From Bacteroidales bacterium (GTDB lineage: Bacteria; Bacteroidota; Bacteroidia; Bacteroidales; Tenuifilaceae), in the NCBI GenBank assembly GCA_003818205.1, contig RPRQ01000019.1, forward strand, positions 1-64,000: a stretch of 64,000 bases of DNA. Direction: 5' to 3'. This document shows, in pieces, positions 42,701-50,928 of the stretch. The position numbers and the translations under genes are program-made. The notes beneath the pieces were generated by a model. The model saw nothing but the letters and a program-made list of their open reading frames with translations. It did no database searches and was not told the DNA's origin. How positions within the stretch are numbered: position 1 is the stretch's first letter; every line of letters starts with the position of its first letter.

Positions 42701-43948
42701 TTCTTTCTCCGATTGCCATCCTTCGGTTTCACTGAATGTATATTGAGATTTAAGAGTTTCTTTTTTGATATTTGGGTACATATTGTTTTCGCCAAAATCC
42801 TGCAGGGTGGCTTTATCAGATTCTTCTTTCTGCTTCTCGACCTCAGAATCAGATTCCTTTAGATTGCTACTGTTTTGTTCAGGACTTGCCTCGCCCGAAA
42901 GGTCAACGGGAGGTTTCTCTCCAGGAGAGGTTTCAAGTGATTCGTCGGTTGTTGGGAACTGATTTATTCTAAACGCAAAATGCTCTGGGCTCCATGGTTC
43001 ATTCAATGAAGCTGATTTTATTTTTTCTGAGGGTACGGGTGTTGACGGTAACGTTACTTTGGTATCGATAATATCCGGTTGCCCCGATTCTTTTATACCA
43101 ATTTCAGGGCTTTTTCCTTCGGGAGGGATTGTTGCTTTTTCGGTTAGTTTATCGGTGTCATTTAGCCCTGTTGGTTGTTCTATAATAGGTAAACTCTCTT
43201 CGGCTTTTTTCTTCTCCGTTTGCTTTGCTTTTGAAACGGCAGAATCGGCTATTTGCATTCCCTGTGCAAAATTGGTAGGATTTGCTGATGCCAAAGAGGT
43301 AATTACTGAGCCAGAGCTACTGGAATCTATTGCAGGCGCTTCAACCTCAGCGGCTTCTTGCTTGGCACTTTTCGATTCGATTTCTTGCCCTTCTAATGGA
43401 TTCTCTTTGGGAGCAGCCTTTTTATCTAACTCGGTTTTCTCTTTCTCAACGCCTTTAGTTTTCCCTTTATGTTCTTGAGGCTTATTCTTTATATCTTTTT
43501 CTTTCTTTCCCTTTTGATCCTTAGCTTCAGTTTCTTGCTTTTTTTCTTCCGATTTGCTTTTCTCTTTATCATCATCCTTAGGGGGAGTTGCGAAATCGGC
43601 TGTTTTTTCACCAACTACCTTTTCCTCAAGTTTATCCTCTTCTTTTTCCTTTTTATTCTCCTTCTCTGTTTTAGATGTATTCGTTTCCTTTGGTGTAGGA
43701 CTCATTTTGGGTGTTACAACCTTTGGTTGTAGCTGAACATTAAAGCTATTTTGGGATGGTTTAACTTTAGAGTCGGGTTGTGATGGGGTTATCTTGGTAA
43801 AACTTAAATCCTGTGATTTGCCTTTTTGATTCAGGCTTTCTTTTTCATGATTCTCTTTTATTGGTTCTTCAACGGCAATATCGGGTTGACCCCAGTTGTT
43901 GGGGCTTGCGTTATCTTTTTGTTTTATTTCTTTAGTATTTTGGGGCAT
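39725..43948 (-). CDS. Polymorphic toxin with AHH-type nuclease C-terminus, eCIS-linked
   Basis: This 1407-aa protein is organised in blocks. Residues ~1-570 are low-complexity, charged (Lys, Glu, Ser, Pro) and probably disordered. About 575-740 are amphipathic helices in series (WWDKVTDAISDFFNAL onward). About 915-975 are hydrophobic membrane-type segments, followed to ~1110 by Lys/Ala/Gly-rich helices. The end is an HNH/Endo VII-like nuclease of the AHH type with VHHKIP (His 1243-1244), an NAIGLP block and VHAGYHTAY (about 1350). Toxins of this plan are released with a membrane-passage region and a killing tip. The immunity-like gene follows directly. Confidence 0.8.
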   Translation of the reverse strand: MPQNTKEIKQKDNASPNNWGQPDIAVEEPIKENHEKESLNQKGKSQDLSFTKITPSQPDSKVKPSQNSFNVQLQPKVVTPKMSPTPKETNTSKTEKENKKEKEEDKLEEKVVGEKTADFATPPKDDDKEKSKSEEKKQETEAKDQKGKKEKDIKNKPQEHKGKTKGVEKEKTELDKKAAPKENPLEGQEIESKSAKQEAAEVEAPAIDSSSSGSVITSLASANPTNFAQGMQIADSAVSKAKQTEKKKAEESLPIIEQPTGLNDTDKLTEKATIPPEGKSPEIGIKESGQPDIIDTKVTLPSTPVPSEKIKSASLNEPWSPEHFAFRINQFPTTDESLETSPGEKPPVDLSGEASPEQNSSNLKESDSEVEKQKEESDKATLQDFGENNMYPNIKKETLKSQYTFSETEGWQSEKETLPQISADTKLALDQKIKEAKGGEIEAEVIKQKAGESDYSSKVENEKKSGLEKIDEETKKTRETQLEEQKKGKDQVNDERENWKEENKKIKQEFSDKSEVEKSKVEKDIDSKVKETDQKVDQEYSSAEKKSVEEEDKAKQDVEDKKKEAKEKEKEKSWWDKVTDAISDFFNALKKAVSAIFDVLRKAVKVIIEAAKTLVKGLIELARKFVVGLIKAFAEVLKGFVKLALAAFPKLAEKICKAIDKAVEKTVNVINKLAEGLKKVCDFILDSIGKAIDFVLSVYEKIINAILDVLEFITVGIIKIMKGIANLVSAATDMGDHFMGQLSEELLGQDATKPLQNERPAIPAISEGASVISQVAEDMEQKGAIDESESALINKSEYSENDFDVPVANNPELSDELQESIAEKGDGEYEFGEEYGDPSGIEKIKSEIIGSPTENQEETTTTSDSTSQAQESTTPISQPVDIYEPGPDGLVGPFTPMQRAWYTAKQMGKAVKEWFAKNWPIILIAVIAGILGLILANIVTGGAVMAALPLLLQLVSVYFAAEAIVKMGAYFGKYLGAAWPGEIVIGAKNFARAIAIGAIELVFALLFGGKAVVKGVKAGVKAAAKGGVKGLAKTTAKAVKTSAKGMVKANIKAVKQLGKVAKKGFQNTIKNGKFVLEGIKSVATKGAKSLDDLAKFMGKKLRFKKFKLQIKGLRFRLFGLINPYILLADGTIKKVKQKDLGGKKAGRLGDEVLYKGQKAFVIGEKTTKGSTSTVVKDLKKLKKTDRKLYGELKKLRSKKKRYKHITDNYGVPRNPKFRSNYFEFLEKQGIKLSEEAKQLINVHHKIPNFLKGSKEAKGFLKDMKYNIDELQNAIGLPTVDVKSLRQSIEKLEELKKLKSLSSADEALKAAKESKVQEALAFIKEKHGLNLNIDELDKILKELKTFESSSVHAGYHTAYSTKVEKMITGFATQYKTASPQLKALIEADFKKYIDNLTDSLKNGTIDLP

Positions 43949-44023
43949 CTATTATAAATCATTTAATTTTACTCATACAGATAAGAAATAGCCTTTTAGC
44001 CTTTCATTTTTGACAATAAACAA

Positions 44024-45457
44024 TTATTCAGCTATATATTGTCTGAGCCACGATGCTACTTCAGCTCTATTATTGAATTCATTATTTTTGATTAATTCAC
44101 CAAGCACCCATCCTATAATACTAAGCCGTAAATCTTGTTCACTACAGCCCTGATAACCAGAGTTGATTCCAACTGAATCGACGAAATCTTCAATTAGCAC
44201 AAAATCTTCTGGTGTAATATTTTTCTTTAGAATTATGGCTCGTAATGCTTTAAATCTCTCAACATCTTCATCGGTTGCTGAATTAAATTGTTTTTTGAAG
44301 TTTTCTAGCATGATCCATGGTGCTTGTCCCATACAACTCATTCCGGGCACTTCATCATAGTATGCGCTTTGACTACTTTCTAATATACATTCTCCAACTG
44401 CACCAAAGAAGCTAGGATCTGGCGATTTTTCGTGCCCAATCATTAGGCGGATTGCAACATCTTCATCGCTCATGGTTGATGGTGCATCGAGCCAGTCTCT
44501 AAGCGGAGATCCCATAAAACTTCGATTTACAACAGCGGGGTCAAAAGCAAAACCTACGGCAGTTAAAAAATGCCCAACCTGATTTCTGCTTGATTCCCAG
44601 GGGTCTTTATACTCCTGCTTAAACCCTACGTCAGATGTATCAAAAGGGCCACCGGTTTGAAGCCCTGGAATAACATTATGCTCTGTTATTTCAAGTATTG
44701 TTGCCAATCTCCCACTCACTGTGTTATCATCATCGATCTCGTTGTTTTCAAATAATTGAGCAAGTGCCTCTATATTGTTACCCCCATTTTGGTCTTTAAT
44801 TTCTTCTGCAATATCTTCATTTGATTTACCAAAAATAGATTCTAAAAAAGAGAGCTGTATCCCTTGACTCTGTTGTAAAGTATGTGTTAACTCATGAGCC
44901 AATAAATGTTTTCCCGAAGAACTTTCGGGGTTGTATTTACCGCTATTAAAGTATATATCATTACCATGCGTAAACGCTTTTGCACCTAACTCTTTACTCA
45001 TTTGGATTGCATTGGAATCGGTATGCACCCGTACGTTATTGAAATCGCTACCAATATTTTTCCCCATCTCTTTGCTTACACCATCAGACAATGGATTACC
45101 TTTTCCCTTTGTTGAATTAAGCCGTGAAGTTAATCCTGACGATACTTGAGGCACGTTTTGACCCTCTGAGCTGGATGGGCTCATCTGTATTTTATCCTCT
45201 TCATCTTCGGGTTTCATGCTTATCGTCTCCTCCTCTTCGGTTGGCTGCATCTGGATTTTATTCTCCTCATCCTCTTTGGATGACATTTGAAGATTCTCAG
45301 AAGCATTACTGGGCATGCGGGAAATTCTATCGGCTACATTGTCAGCTTCCTTTTCGTATTTATCATTAGGAGGATTTACCTCCAACTTGGGTTGAATCTT
45401 CTTGCTGGGAAGATTCATTGACATTATAGTTTTTTTGCGAAATAATTTTGTAACCAT
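44024..45457 (-). CDS. DUF4157 (eCIS core) protein A with a unique C-terminus
   Basis: This 477-aa protein has an N-terminal acidic repeat region (about 55-95: IQM/ISMK units between EEE/DEE blocks) and a DUF4157 domain (about 105-200) with the metalloprotease site HLLAHELTHTLQQ (HExxH). This domain marks proteins of eCIS loci. After the site the sequence diverges completely from the paralogue at 46089; the last ~270 residues have no recognised family (RNQVGHFLTAVGFAFDP and WIMLENFKKQF are visible). It is probably an effector or cargo: the metalloprotease-like core may process or carry the variable tail. Alternative starts at residue 12 or 14 are possible. Confidence 0.85.
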   Translation of the reverse strand: MVTKLFRKKTIMSMNLPSKKIQPKLEVNPPNDKYEKEADNVADRISRMPSNASENLQMSSKEDEENKIQMQPTEEEETISMKPEDEEDKIQMSPSSSEGQNVPQVSSGLTSRLNSTKGKGNPLSDGVSKEMGKNIGSDFNNVRVHTDSNAIQMSKELGAKAFTHGNDIYFNSGKYNPESSSGKHLLAHELTHTLQQSQGIQLSFLESIFGKSNEDIAEEIKDQNGGNNIEALAQLFENNEIDDDNTVSGRLATILEITEHNVIPGLQTGGPFDTSDVGFKQEYKDPWESSRNQVGHFLTAVGFAFDPAVVNRSFMGSPLRDWLDAPSTMSDEDVAIRLMIGHEKSPDPSFFGAVGECILESSQSAYYDEVPGMSCMGQAPWIMLENFKKQFNSATDEDVERFKALRAIILKKNITPEDFVLIEDFVDSVGINSGYQGCSEQDLRLSIIGWVLGELIKNNEFNNRAEVASWLRQYIAE

Positions 45458-45630
45458 TTACAATACAAATAAATAATAATGATACTAGAGAAGTTTTTCA
45501 CTTGAAAATATGAAAGTTTTACATTTTTAAGCATGTCTGTTTAACTCACTTTACTACTCGTTCAAAACAAGTTTTATTCAAAACTTTCTTTCAATTTCAT
45601 TCCTTTTGATATTCTATGAATTGTTTATTG

Positions 45631-45984
45631 CTAGATTAATCTTAGTCCATTACAGTATGCTTCAATTATTTTTTCATATTTCGGAGATTCTGATAAAAAA
45701 CTTGATTCATATATAGTTATCCAATCTTTACAGTAAAATTCCTGATCATATTTATTATTTTTATTGGATATTGGGAGAAAATTAGACCAATTTAAAAAAG
45801 TGCCAGTAAATGGATATCCTTTCTTGAATAAACCATAGCTAATTAACTTGCCCTTACTATTATACCATTCACAGTGGCCATGTAGGACTCCATCTTCTAT
45901 TCCTATAAGCCCTACGGTTTCATTTCTTTTATTCCTTACGATAATATTCTTTCTTTCCATAATTATATCAATTTTACTTAGCAT
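45631..45984 (-). CDS. MORN/YwqK-like small protein, candidate immunity partner
   Basis: This 117-aa protein, whose start may be the ATG at residue 9, contains MORN-type turns (GVLHGHCEWYNSKGKLISYGLFKKGYPFTGTFLNW), the pattern of YwqK-type antitoxin repeats. No signal peptide is present. It follows the second DUF4157 gene by 104 bases on the same strand, where an immunity gene for the variable C-terminal domain would be expected. In B. subtilis YwqK protects against the neighbouring YwqJ toxin. The function here is inferred from repeat type and position. Confidence 0.6.
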   Translation of the reverse strand: MLSKIDIIMERKNIIVRNKRNETVGLIGIEDGVLHGHCEWYNSKGKLISYGLFKKGYPFTGTFLNWSNFLPISNKNNKYDQEFYCKDWITIYESSFLSESPKYEKIIEAYCNGLRLI

Positions 45985-46088
45985 AAATTTATAAAATCAG
46001 AGTATAACTTGATTCCAAAATCTGAAACTCTATTTTCTCGAAATGAAAAAAACTATCGGTGTAAATACAATCAAAATCAATAAGTTAA

Positions 46089-47375
46089 TTATGGTAGAGT
46101 AGCGTTACTGTAGCACTGTTCATCTACATTTGTAATATTCCAAGTATAGCCAGGCATTGGATTTCCATTTTGATCAATTGTTGTACCGGTAACTGGCATC
46201 CAATCGACAGCAGGTTTTGGACCTTCAAGGGGTCTTTCCCCATTTTTTGACATAACTTCAGCTGGATCTTCTCCGTTTCGTCCTGTTCGACCACCAACAA
46301 TGTGAAAATCTCTACTCGTACCTGTGGTTCGACCAGTAGGTGTAGTCATGCTGACATCCAACTCCCAAAACCAGAATTTGTAATCGCGCGGATTACACTG
46401 GGTGGATCTGTCGGCAAGGTGTGTCATAGTTGCTAGAATTACCTTAGTAGGATCCAGATCATGCCAGGTAAAAGTTTTAAATGCAAAACCAGCACAATTA
46501 TAGCCTCTTCGAGGAGCAGTAGGACCTAAACCCTGAACAGCAAATAAAAGATGCGCAGCATCGGTGAGAGGGCCCCACTTACCATCTATATCACCAGTAT
46601 ATAAACCATTATTTTTTAATTCTTGTTGATATACCTTTACGGCTTCTCGAGTATTGGGACCGTATATTCCATCGGTAGTTGTAGCAACAATCCCTTGGAT
46701 TTCAACAATTGACCGTGTAACAGTAGCGGGTGGTGTATAGCGCCAACCAGTATCTGGTATCCAAGCACGTTGTATGTTCGCATTAACCTTTCCCTGCTGA
46801 ATTGTATGCGTTAACTCGTGTGCCAGTAAATGTTTTCCCGAAGAGTTTTCTGGGCTATATTGACCATTGTTAAAATAAATATCGTTCCCGTGTGTAAATG
46901 CTTTCGCCCCCAATTCCTTGCTCATTTGGATTGCGTTAGAGTCGGTATGCACCCGTACGTTACTGAAATCGCCACCAATATTTTGCCCCATCTCTTTGCT
47001 TACATCGTCAGACAATGGATTACCTTGACCTTTTGTTGAGTTAAGCTGTGAGGTTAATTCTGATGAAACCTGAGGTACATTTTGACCCTCTGATGGGCTC
47101 ATCTGTATTTTATCCTCTTCATCTTCGGGTTTCATGCTTATTGACTCATCCTCATCGGCAGGTTTCATCTGAATTTTATTCTCCTCATCCTCTTTGGGTG
47201 ACATCTGAAGATTCTCAGAAGCATTACTGGGCATGCGTGATACCTTATCGGCTACATTGTCCGCTTCCTTTTCGTATATATCATTAGGAGGATTTACCTC
47301 CAGTTTAGGTTGAATCTTCTTTTCGGGAACAATTGCCGGATTAACAGTTTTCGGATTAAAGTATTTTGTTTCCAT
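46089..47375 (-). CDS. DUF4157 (eCIS core) protein B with peptidoglycan-binding and Cys-His domain
   Basis: This 428-aa protein shares most of its first ~190 residues with protein A (acidic repeats, DUF4157, HLLAHELTHTIQQ). It then carries a peptidoglycan-binding-like helical domain (about 222-280, TTTDGIYGPNTREAVKVYQ...GDIDGKWGPLTDAA). The C-terminal part has YNCAGFAFKTF and RDFHIVGGRTG; a Cys followed by a distant His suggests a papain/NlpC-like hydrolase, though this is not proven. It may attack or bind cell walls. It is the last gene in tight spacing after the AAA+ ATPase (19 bases). Confidence 0.85.
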   Translation of the reverse strand: METKYFNPKTVNPAIVPEKKIQPKLEVNPPNDIYEKEADNVADKVSRMPSNASENLQMSPKEDEENKIQMKPADEDESISMKPEDEEDKIQMSPSEGQNVPQVSSELTSQLNSTKGQGNPLSDDVSKEMGQNIGGDFSNVRVHTDSNAIQMSKELGAKAFTHGNDIYFNNGQYSPENSSGKHLLAHELTHTIQQGKVNANIQRAWIPDTGWRYTPPATVTRSIVEIQGIVATTTDGIYGPNTREAVKVYQQELKNNGLYTGDIDGKWGPLTDAAHLLFAVQGLGPTAPRRGYNCAGFAFKTFTWHDLDPTKVILATMTHLADRSTQCNPRDYKFWFWELDVSMTTPTGRTTGTSRDFHIVGGRTGRNGEDPAEVMSKNGERPLEGPKPAVDWMPVTGTTIDQNGNPMPGYTWNITNVDEQCYSNATLP

Positions 47376-47394
47376 TTTTTACTCTAATTAAATG

Positions 47395-48774
47395 TTAGAT
47401 CGTCATCCCTTTTTTAGTGAATTCACGTTTTATCCCTTCAATGATATCCTTACGTAAAATGATATTTGAATCTCGGCTAAGGGCCATTAATGAGCAGAAA
47501 TGGATAACATTGATAATGGAGCCACCTGCAAGCTCGTAATCGGAGGCAATTTTGTTTAGCTCTACCTTTTCCTCCAAAAGACATCTTTCAGAAAATCCTT
47601 TTTTCCATAATTGCATTCTCTCCTCTGGTTTAGGGATTGGGAAATGGATCATCGATTGAAATCGTCGCATAAATGCATCATCGAGATTGCTCTTATAATT
47701 CGATGCCAGAATTACCAAACCATCATAATCTTCGATACGCTGTAGTAAGTAGGATACCTCCTGATTGGCATACCTGTCGTGGGCATCATTTATATTGGTT
47801 CGTTTTCCGAATAGGGCATCGGCTTCGTCAAAGAAGAGTATCCAGTTTTTACTTTCGGCCCTATCGAATATTTTAGCCAAATTTTTTTCCGTTTCGCCGA
47901 TGTATTTCGATACCACTTTTGAAAGGTCGATCCTGAAAACATCAGTTCCAGTTTTCTGCCCAAGTAAGGATGCTGTCAGCGTTTTTCCAGTGCCAGGAGG
48001 GCCGTGAAAAAGCGTTTTATATCCGGGTTTTAGTTTTTTTTCCATACCCCATTCATTCATTAATGTTGCATGGTACTTAAGCCAGGTTTCAATTTCAAAG
48101 AGCTGTAGCTTGGTGTAGGCGGGGAGAACTAAGTCGTTCCAGCTCATCTTTGTGACAAGTAGTTTTGCCGGAAATTCGGTGCTGAACCTCGGTTTACGAA
48201 TTTCGCCGAAAGATATCAAGTCCAATACATCCTGCGATACCGTTAAGGCGCCGTTGAGCTTAGGTTCTCCATTTTCAACCTCTTCAAGGCTCAAAATATT
48301 TTCTTTATAGAAAATATGGTCATTATCGAAGAACCGTTGGAGATAAAACCGTTGCTCAAGGCTATTGCCCGCAAGGATAAACATTACTGTTTCACCTGTT
48401 GGTAAAAAACCATTGTGCCCTTTACCTTTTCTACCTCCGAATTCAGTATATATTTGCTGCGTGTTACTATTAATGCTAATGAATACATCCAATAATTCGG
48501 GCTTAATATAAGGTGTAAGGGCAAGAATAAGTATAAACCTCTCTTCAAAACCAAGATTGTGCTTTTTTATGAACTCAGCATAGGACGATAAACTTCCATT
48601 AAGCTGCGGTTCTTTAATTTCGAATACGTCTTCGCAATCGCAGGGTTTATTGCAATTAAGCAACGATCGAGTTTTAAGAATTTCCTTGAACCATTCAAGT
48701 TCTTTCTTAATATCATCCGCATTATTTTTGATTGTCTCTTTTACCATTCTACATAAATCATTTCGTTGCTCCAC
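47395..48774 (-). CDS. AAA+ ATPase of the contractile injection system
   Basis: This 459-aa protein has an N-terminal helical part (1-220) and a AAA+ module: GPPGTGKT (Walker A, about 257-264), ILFFDEADALFG (Walker B, about 309-320) and MRRFQ arginine-finger region. eCIS loci regularly encode one such ATPase (Afp15/Pvc15-like), proposed to load effectors or aid assembly. It overlaps the tape-measure gene by 34 bases, an indication of translational coupling. An ATG at residue 10 is an alternative start. Confidence 0.92.
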   Translation of the reverse strand: MEQRNDLCRMVKETIKNNADDIKKELEWFKEILKTRSLLNCNKPCDCEDVFEIKEPQLNGSLSSYAEFIKKHNLGFEERFILILALTPYIKPELLDVFISINSNTQQIYTEFGGRKGKGHNGFLPTGETVMFILAGNSLEQRFYLQRFFDNDHIFYKENILSLEEVENGEPKLNGALTVSQDVLDLISFGEIRKPRFSTEFPAKLLVTKMSWNDLVLPAYTKLQLFEIETWLKYHATLMNEWGMEKKLKPGYKTLFHGPPGTGKTLTASLLGQKTGTDVFRIDLSKVVSKYIGETEKNLAKIFDRAESKNWILFFDEADALFGKRTNINDAHDRYANQEVSYLLQRIEDYDGLVILASNYKSNLDDAFMRRFQSMIHFPIPKPEERMQLWKKGFSERCLLEEKVELNKIASDYELAGGSIINVIHFCSLMALSRDSNIILRKDIIEGIKREFTKKGMTI

Positions 48775-50918
48775 GGGAGGGCTATCATGGAGATACTCCA
48801 GGGAAGCCTATCGAGTAGTACGTCAATGGTTGTTCTTTCAATAGCTAATTTCCATCCGTTGGGCTGTTTACTTAATATCCCTTCTTTTTGTAGGAAAGTA
48901 ATCCTTAGGGCATGTATTGAGGTGTTTTTCAGTACAGTCCAATTATCGATTACAGATTGTAATAGTGCATTACATTCTTCCTTCTCATTCTCGGTTATTT
49001 TAAACCCTAATGGTATGGGCTCGTATATGTCAATACCGCAGAGGAGCTTGTTGAATAGCAGCTCATGCTCAGGTGTTTCTTCTTTCTCTGTTACTAAATA
49101 TTGTATCAGATGCACAGCCTTTTGAGCCGCTTCATTGCTTACGAATTTCTTGTCCTTAACAATATTTAGTCTCACGAAAAAGATATTTAAGAAAGGCCAT
49201 AGCAGGGCTAGCCCTGCATTAATTATATGTTTCGATTCAATTTCGGGTTGAGGATGATAGGTTTTGTCATATGCATAATCCTTTTCATCAGATTCCGTTG
49301 TTTTACTGCTTTGTAGTAGATTGTTCTCTATAACAACGTCCATTTTTTCGATGGAATTTGCCGTATTGCAGTTGGTGTTATTCTGAAAATTAATTTCATC
49401 GATATCATCTAATTTTTCATTCTTTTTAAGAAATTCGATCTTATCCTGAAATTCATTAAAGCTGATATTCCCATTACTAATTTTAACGAAATGATTGATT
49501 ATGGTTTGACGGATTATATTATTGTTATAAATAGATTGTTGATTATTAATAATTTGAGTCAGGATTAAATTCCAAATATCCTCTCTGAATTTAGCTCTTG
49601 GAATGTTATTATAGGGATGAGATAATTGAATTTTATTAATGGTTTTGATTAGTTCGACTGTTGCGCTTGCTGCAGAAGGTATTAGAGTTTCTAATGTTTT
49701 AAAAATAAATTCATCCGAGAATTGATGAATAAAACGTTTTCGGACAGCTATATCGGTGAGCTGGTTTAAAAGTAGAATTCTTATATTTTCAGGGGAGTTC
49801 TCCAATAATTCTTCGGCTATTAGTTGAATAGTTGAATCGGAATATTTACCATCATTAAATGGTATTTTACCTGTTTGAAGAAAATATGTGAATAGTTCAA
49901 TTTGAGCCTTATCGGATTTGGAATGGGTTACCGAATTTGCCATTAAATCCGCAGAAATTTCAGCTTCTCTTAACTTATTAAGTAGAGTCTTAATATTTGA
50001 GTCGAACTTTGCAAGACTTTGAATCTGTTGTTTTGATAAAGTAATACTATCGGATATTTTAGAAAGAAAATTGAATAAATCTTTTGGGTTTACACTTTCA
50101 TTACTTGTTTGAGTAATGAGTTTTGAAAAAATCTGATTTATTAATTCAATCTCATTCAGCTGATTTGTATTTAAAAAAGCGTGATTTTCAGTTGTATATG
50201 TTAAAATCGAATTCCAAATCTCTTCCTTGAATGTGTTTTGCGATAGATTTATGAATGGATGAATGGCCTGAACTGCGGTAAACTTTTCGATAAGGTCTAA
50301 TAAAAATGGAGTTGCATTGGGTGTTAAAACAAATAATGATTTATTAATGGTCTTTTCGGTAAACTGATAGACAAAGCGTTTTCTGATGGATTGATTTTTA
50401 AGTAGTTTTAGTAATAATATTTTTACCCTATCAGGTGATTTTTCCAATAATTCTTCGGCTATTGCATGAATATTTCTGCTGCTCCACCAGGGTAGGGTGC
50501 CAGTTCGCAAAAAATTATTCAAAATCTCCAGGCTGTTTTCTACATCCGTTTTAATACGTACAGTTTTTTTACTTTCCTTATGAAAATCAAAACCATTAGG
50601 GTCTGTAGAAATATTTTCGAGTTCTAGCTCTCTATTATGTAATTTCTCAATTAATAATTCCTCCAAGTTTTTTGCAAATCTTTGCGGAAGATCATTGTAA
50701 AGACTATCAATGCTAATTCCACCAACATCTACTTCGAGTTTATCAATAATAATAATTTCACCGTTACGGGTAAATCGATCGGCAATTCTTTCGATAACAG
50801 GGATAATTTTATTTCTGTACGCTTTGCTAAAAGCATCTTGTATTAGATGGGCATCTTTTTTGGAGCTAAGCTTAACCTCTAATACCTGTTTATTGATGAT
50901 ATGTTTTTGGTCAATCAC
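48741..50918 (-). CDS. Contractile injection system tape-measure protein
   Basis: This 725-aa protein opens with the family start HIINKQVLEVKLSSKKDAHLIQDAFSKAY...IIDKLEVDVGGI. It contains two similar helical blocks beginning near residues 135 (FLRTGTLPWW) and 344 (FLQTGKIPF), each continuing AEELLE(K/N)SP...LLLxxLxxxxxRKRF(V/I)xQF. It ends with the C-terminal domain GLALLWPFLNIFF...AVHLIQYLVTEKEETPEHELLFNKLLCG that marks eCIS tape-measure proteins. It fixes tube length and the duplicated block likely adds to it. It lies between the repeat protein and the AAA+ ATPase. Confidence 0.9.
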   Translation of the reverse strand: MIDQKHIINKQVLEVKLSSKKDAHLIQDAFSKAYRNKIIPVIERIADRFTRNGEIIIIDKLEVDVGGISIDSLYNDLPQRFAKNLEELLIEKLHNRELELENISTDPNGFDFHKESKKTVRIKTDVENSLEILNNFLRTGTLPWWSSRNIHAIAEELLEKSPDRVKILLLKLLKNQSIRKRFVYQFTEKTINKSLFVLTPNATPFLLDLIEKFTAVQAIHPFINLSQNTFKEEIWNSILTYTTENHAFLNTNQLNEIELINQIFSKLITQTSNESVNPKDLFNFLSKISDSITLSKQQIQSLAKFDSNIKTLLNKLREAEISADLMANSVTHSKSDKAQIELFTYFLQTGKIPFNDGKYSDSTIQLIAEELLENSPENIRILLLNQLTDIAVRKRFIHQFSDEFIFKTLETLIPSAASATVELIKTINKIQLSHPYNNIPRAKFREDIWNLILTQIINNQQSIYNNNIIRQTIINHFVKISNGNISFNEFQDKIEFLKKNEKLDDIDEINFQNNTNCNTANSIEKMDVVIENNLLQSSKTTESDEKDYAYDKTYHPQPEIESKHIINAGLALLWPFLNIFFVRLNIVKDKKFVSNEAAQKAVHLIQYLVTEKEETPEHELLFNKLLCGIDIYEPIPLGFKITENEKEECNALLQSVIDNWTVLKNTSIHALRITFLQKEGILSKQPNGWKLAIERTTIDVLLDRLPWSISMIALPWSNEMIYVEW

Positions 50919-50928
50919 CTAAAATATT

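Noticed and set aside
43059-43478. Long plus-strand frames opposite the 1407-aa toxin gene
   Set aside because: They are antisense shadows of low-complexity Lys/Glu/Ser-rich codons; they lack start signals and family matches.
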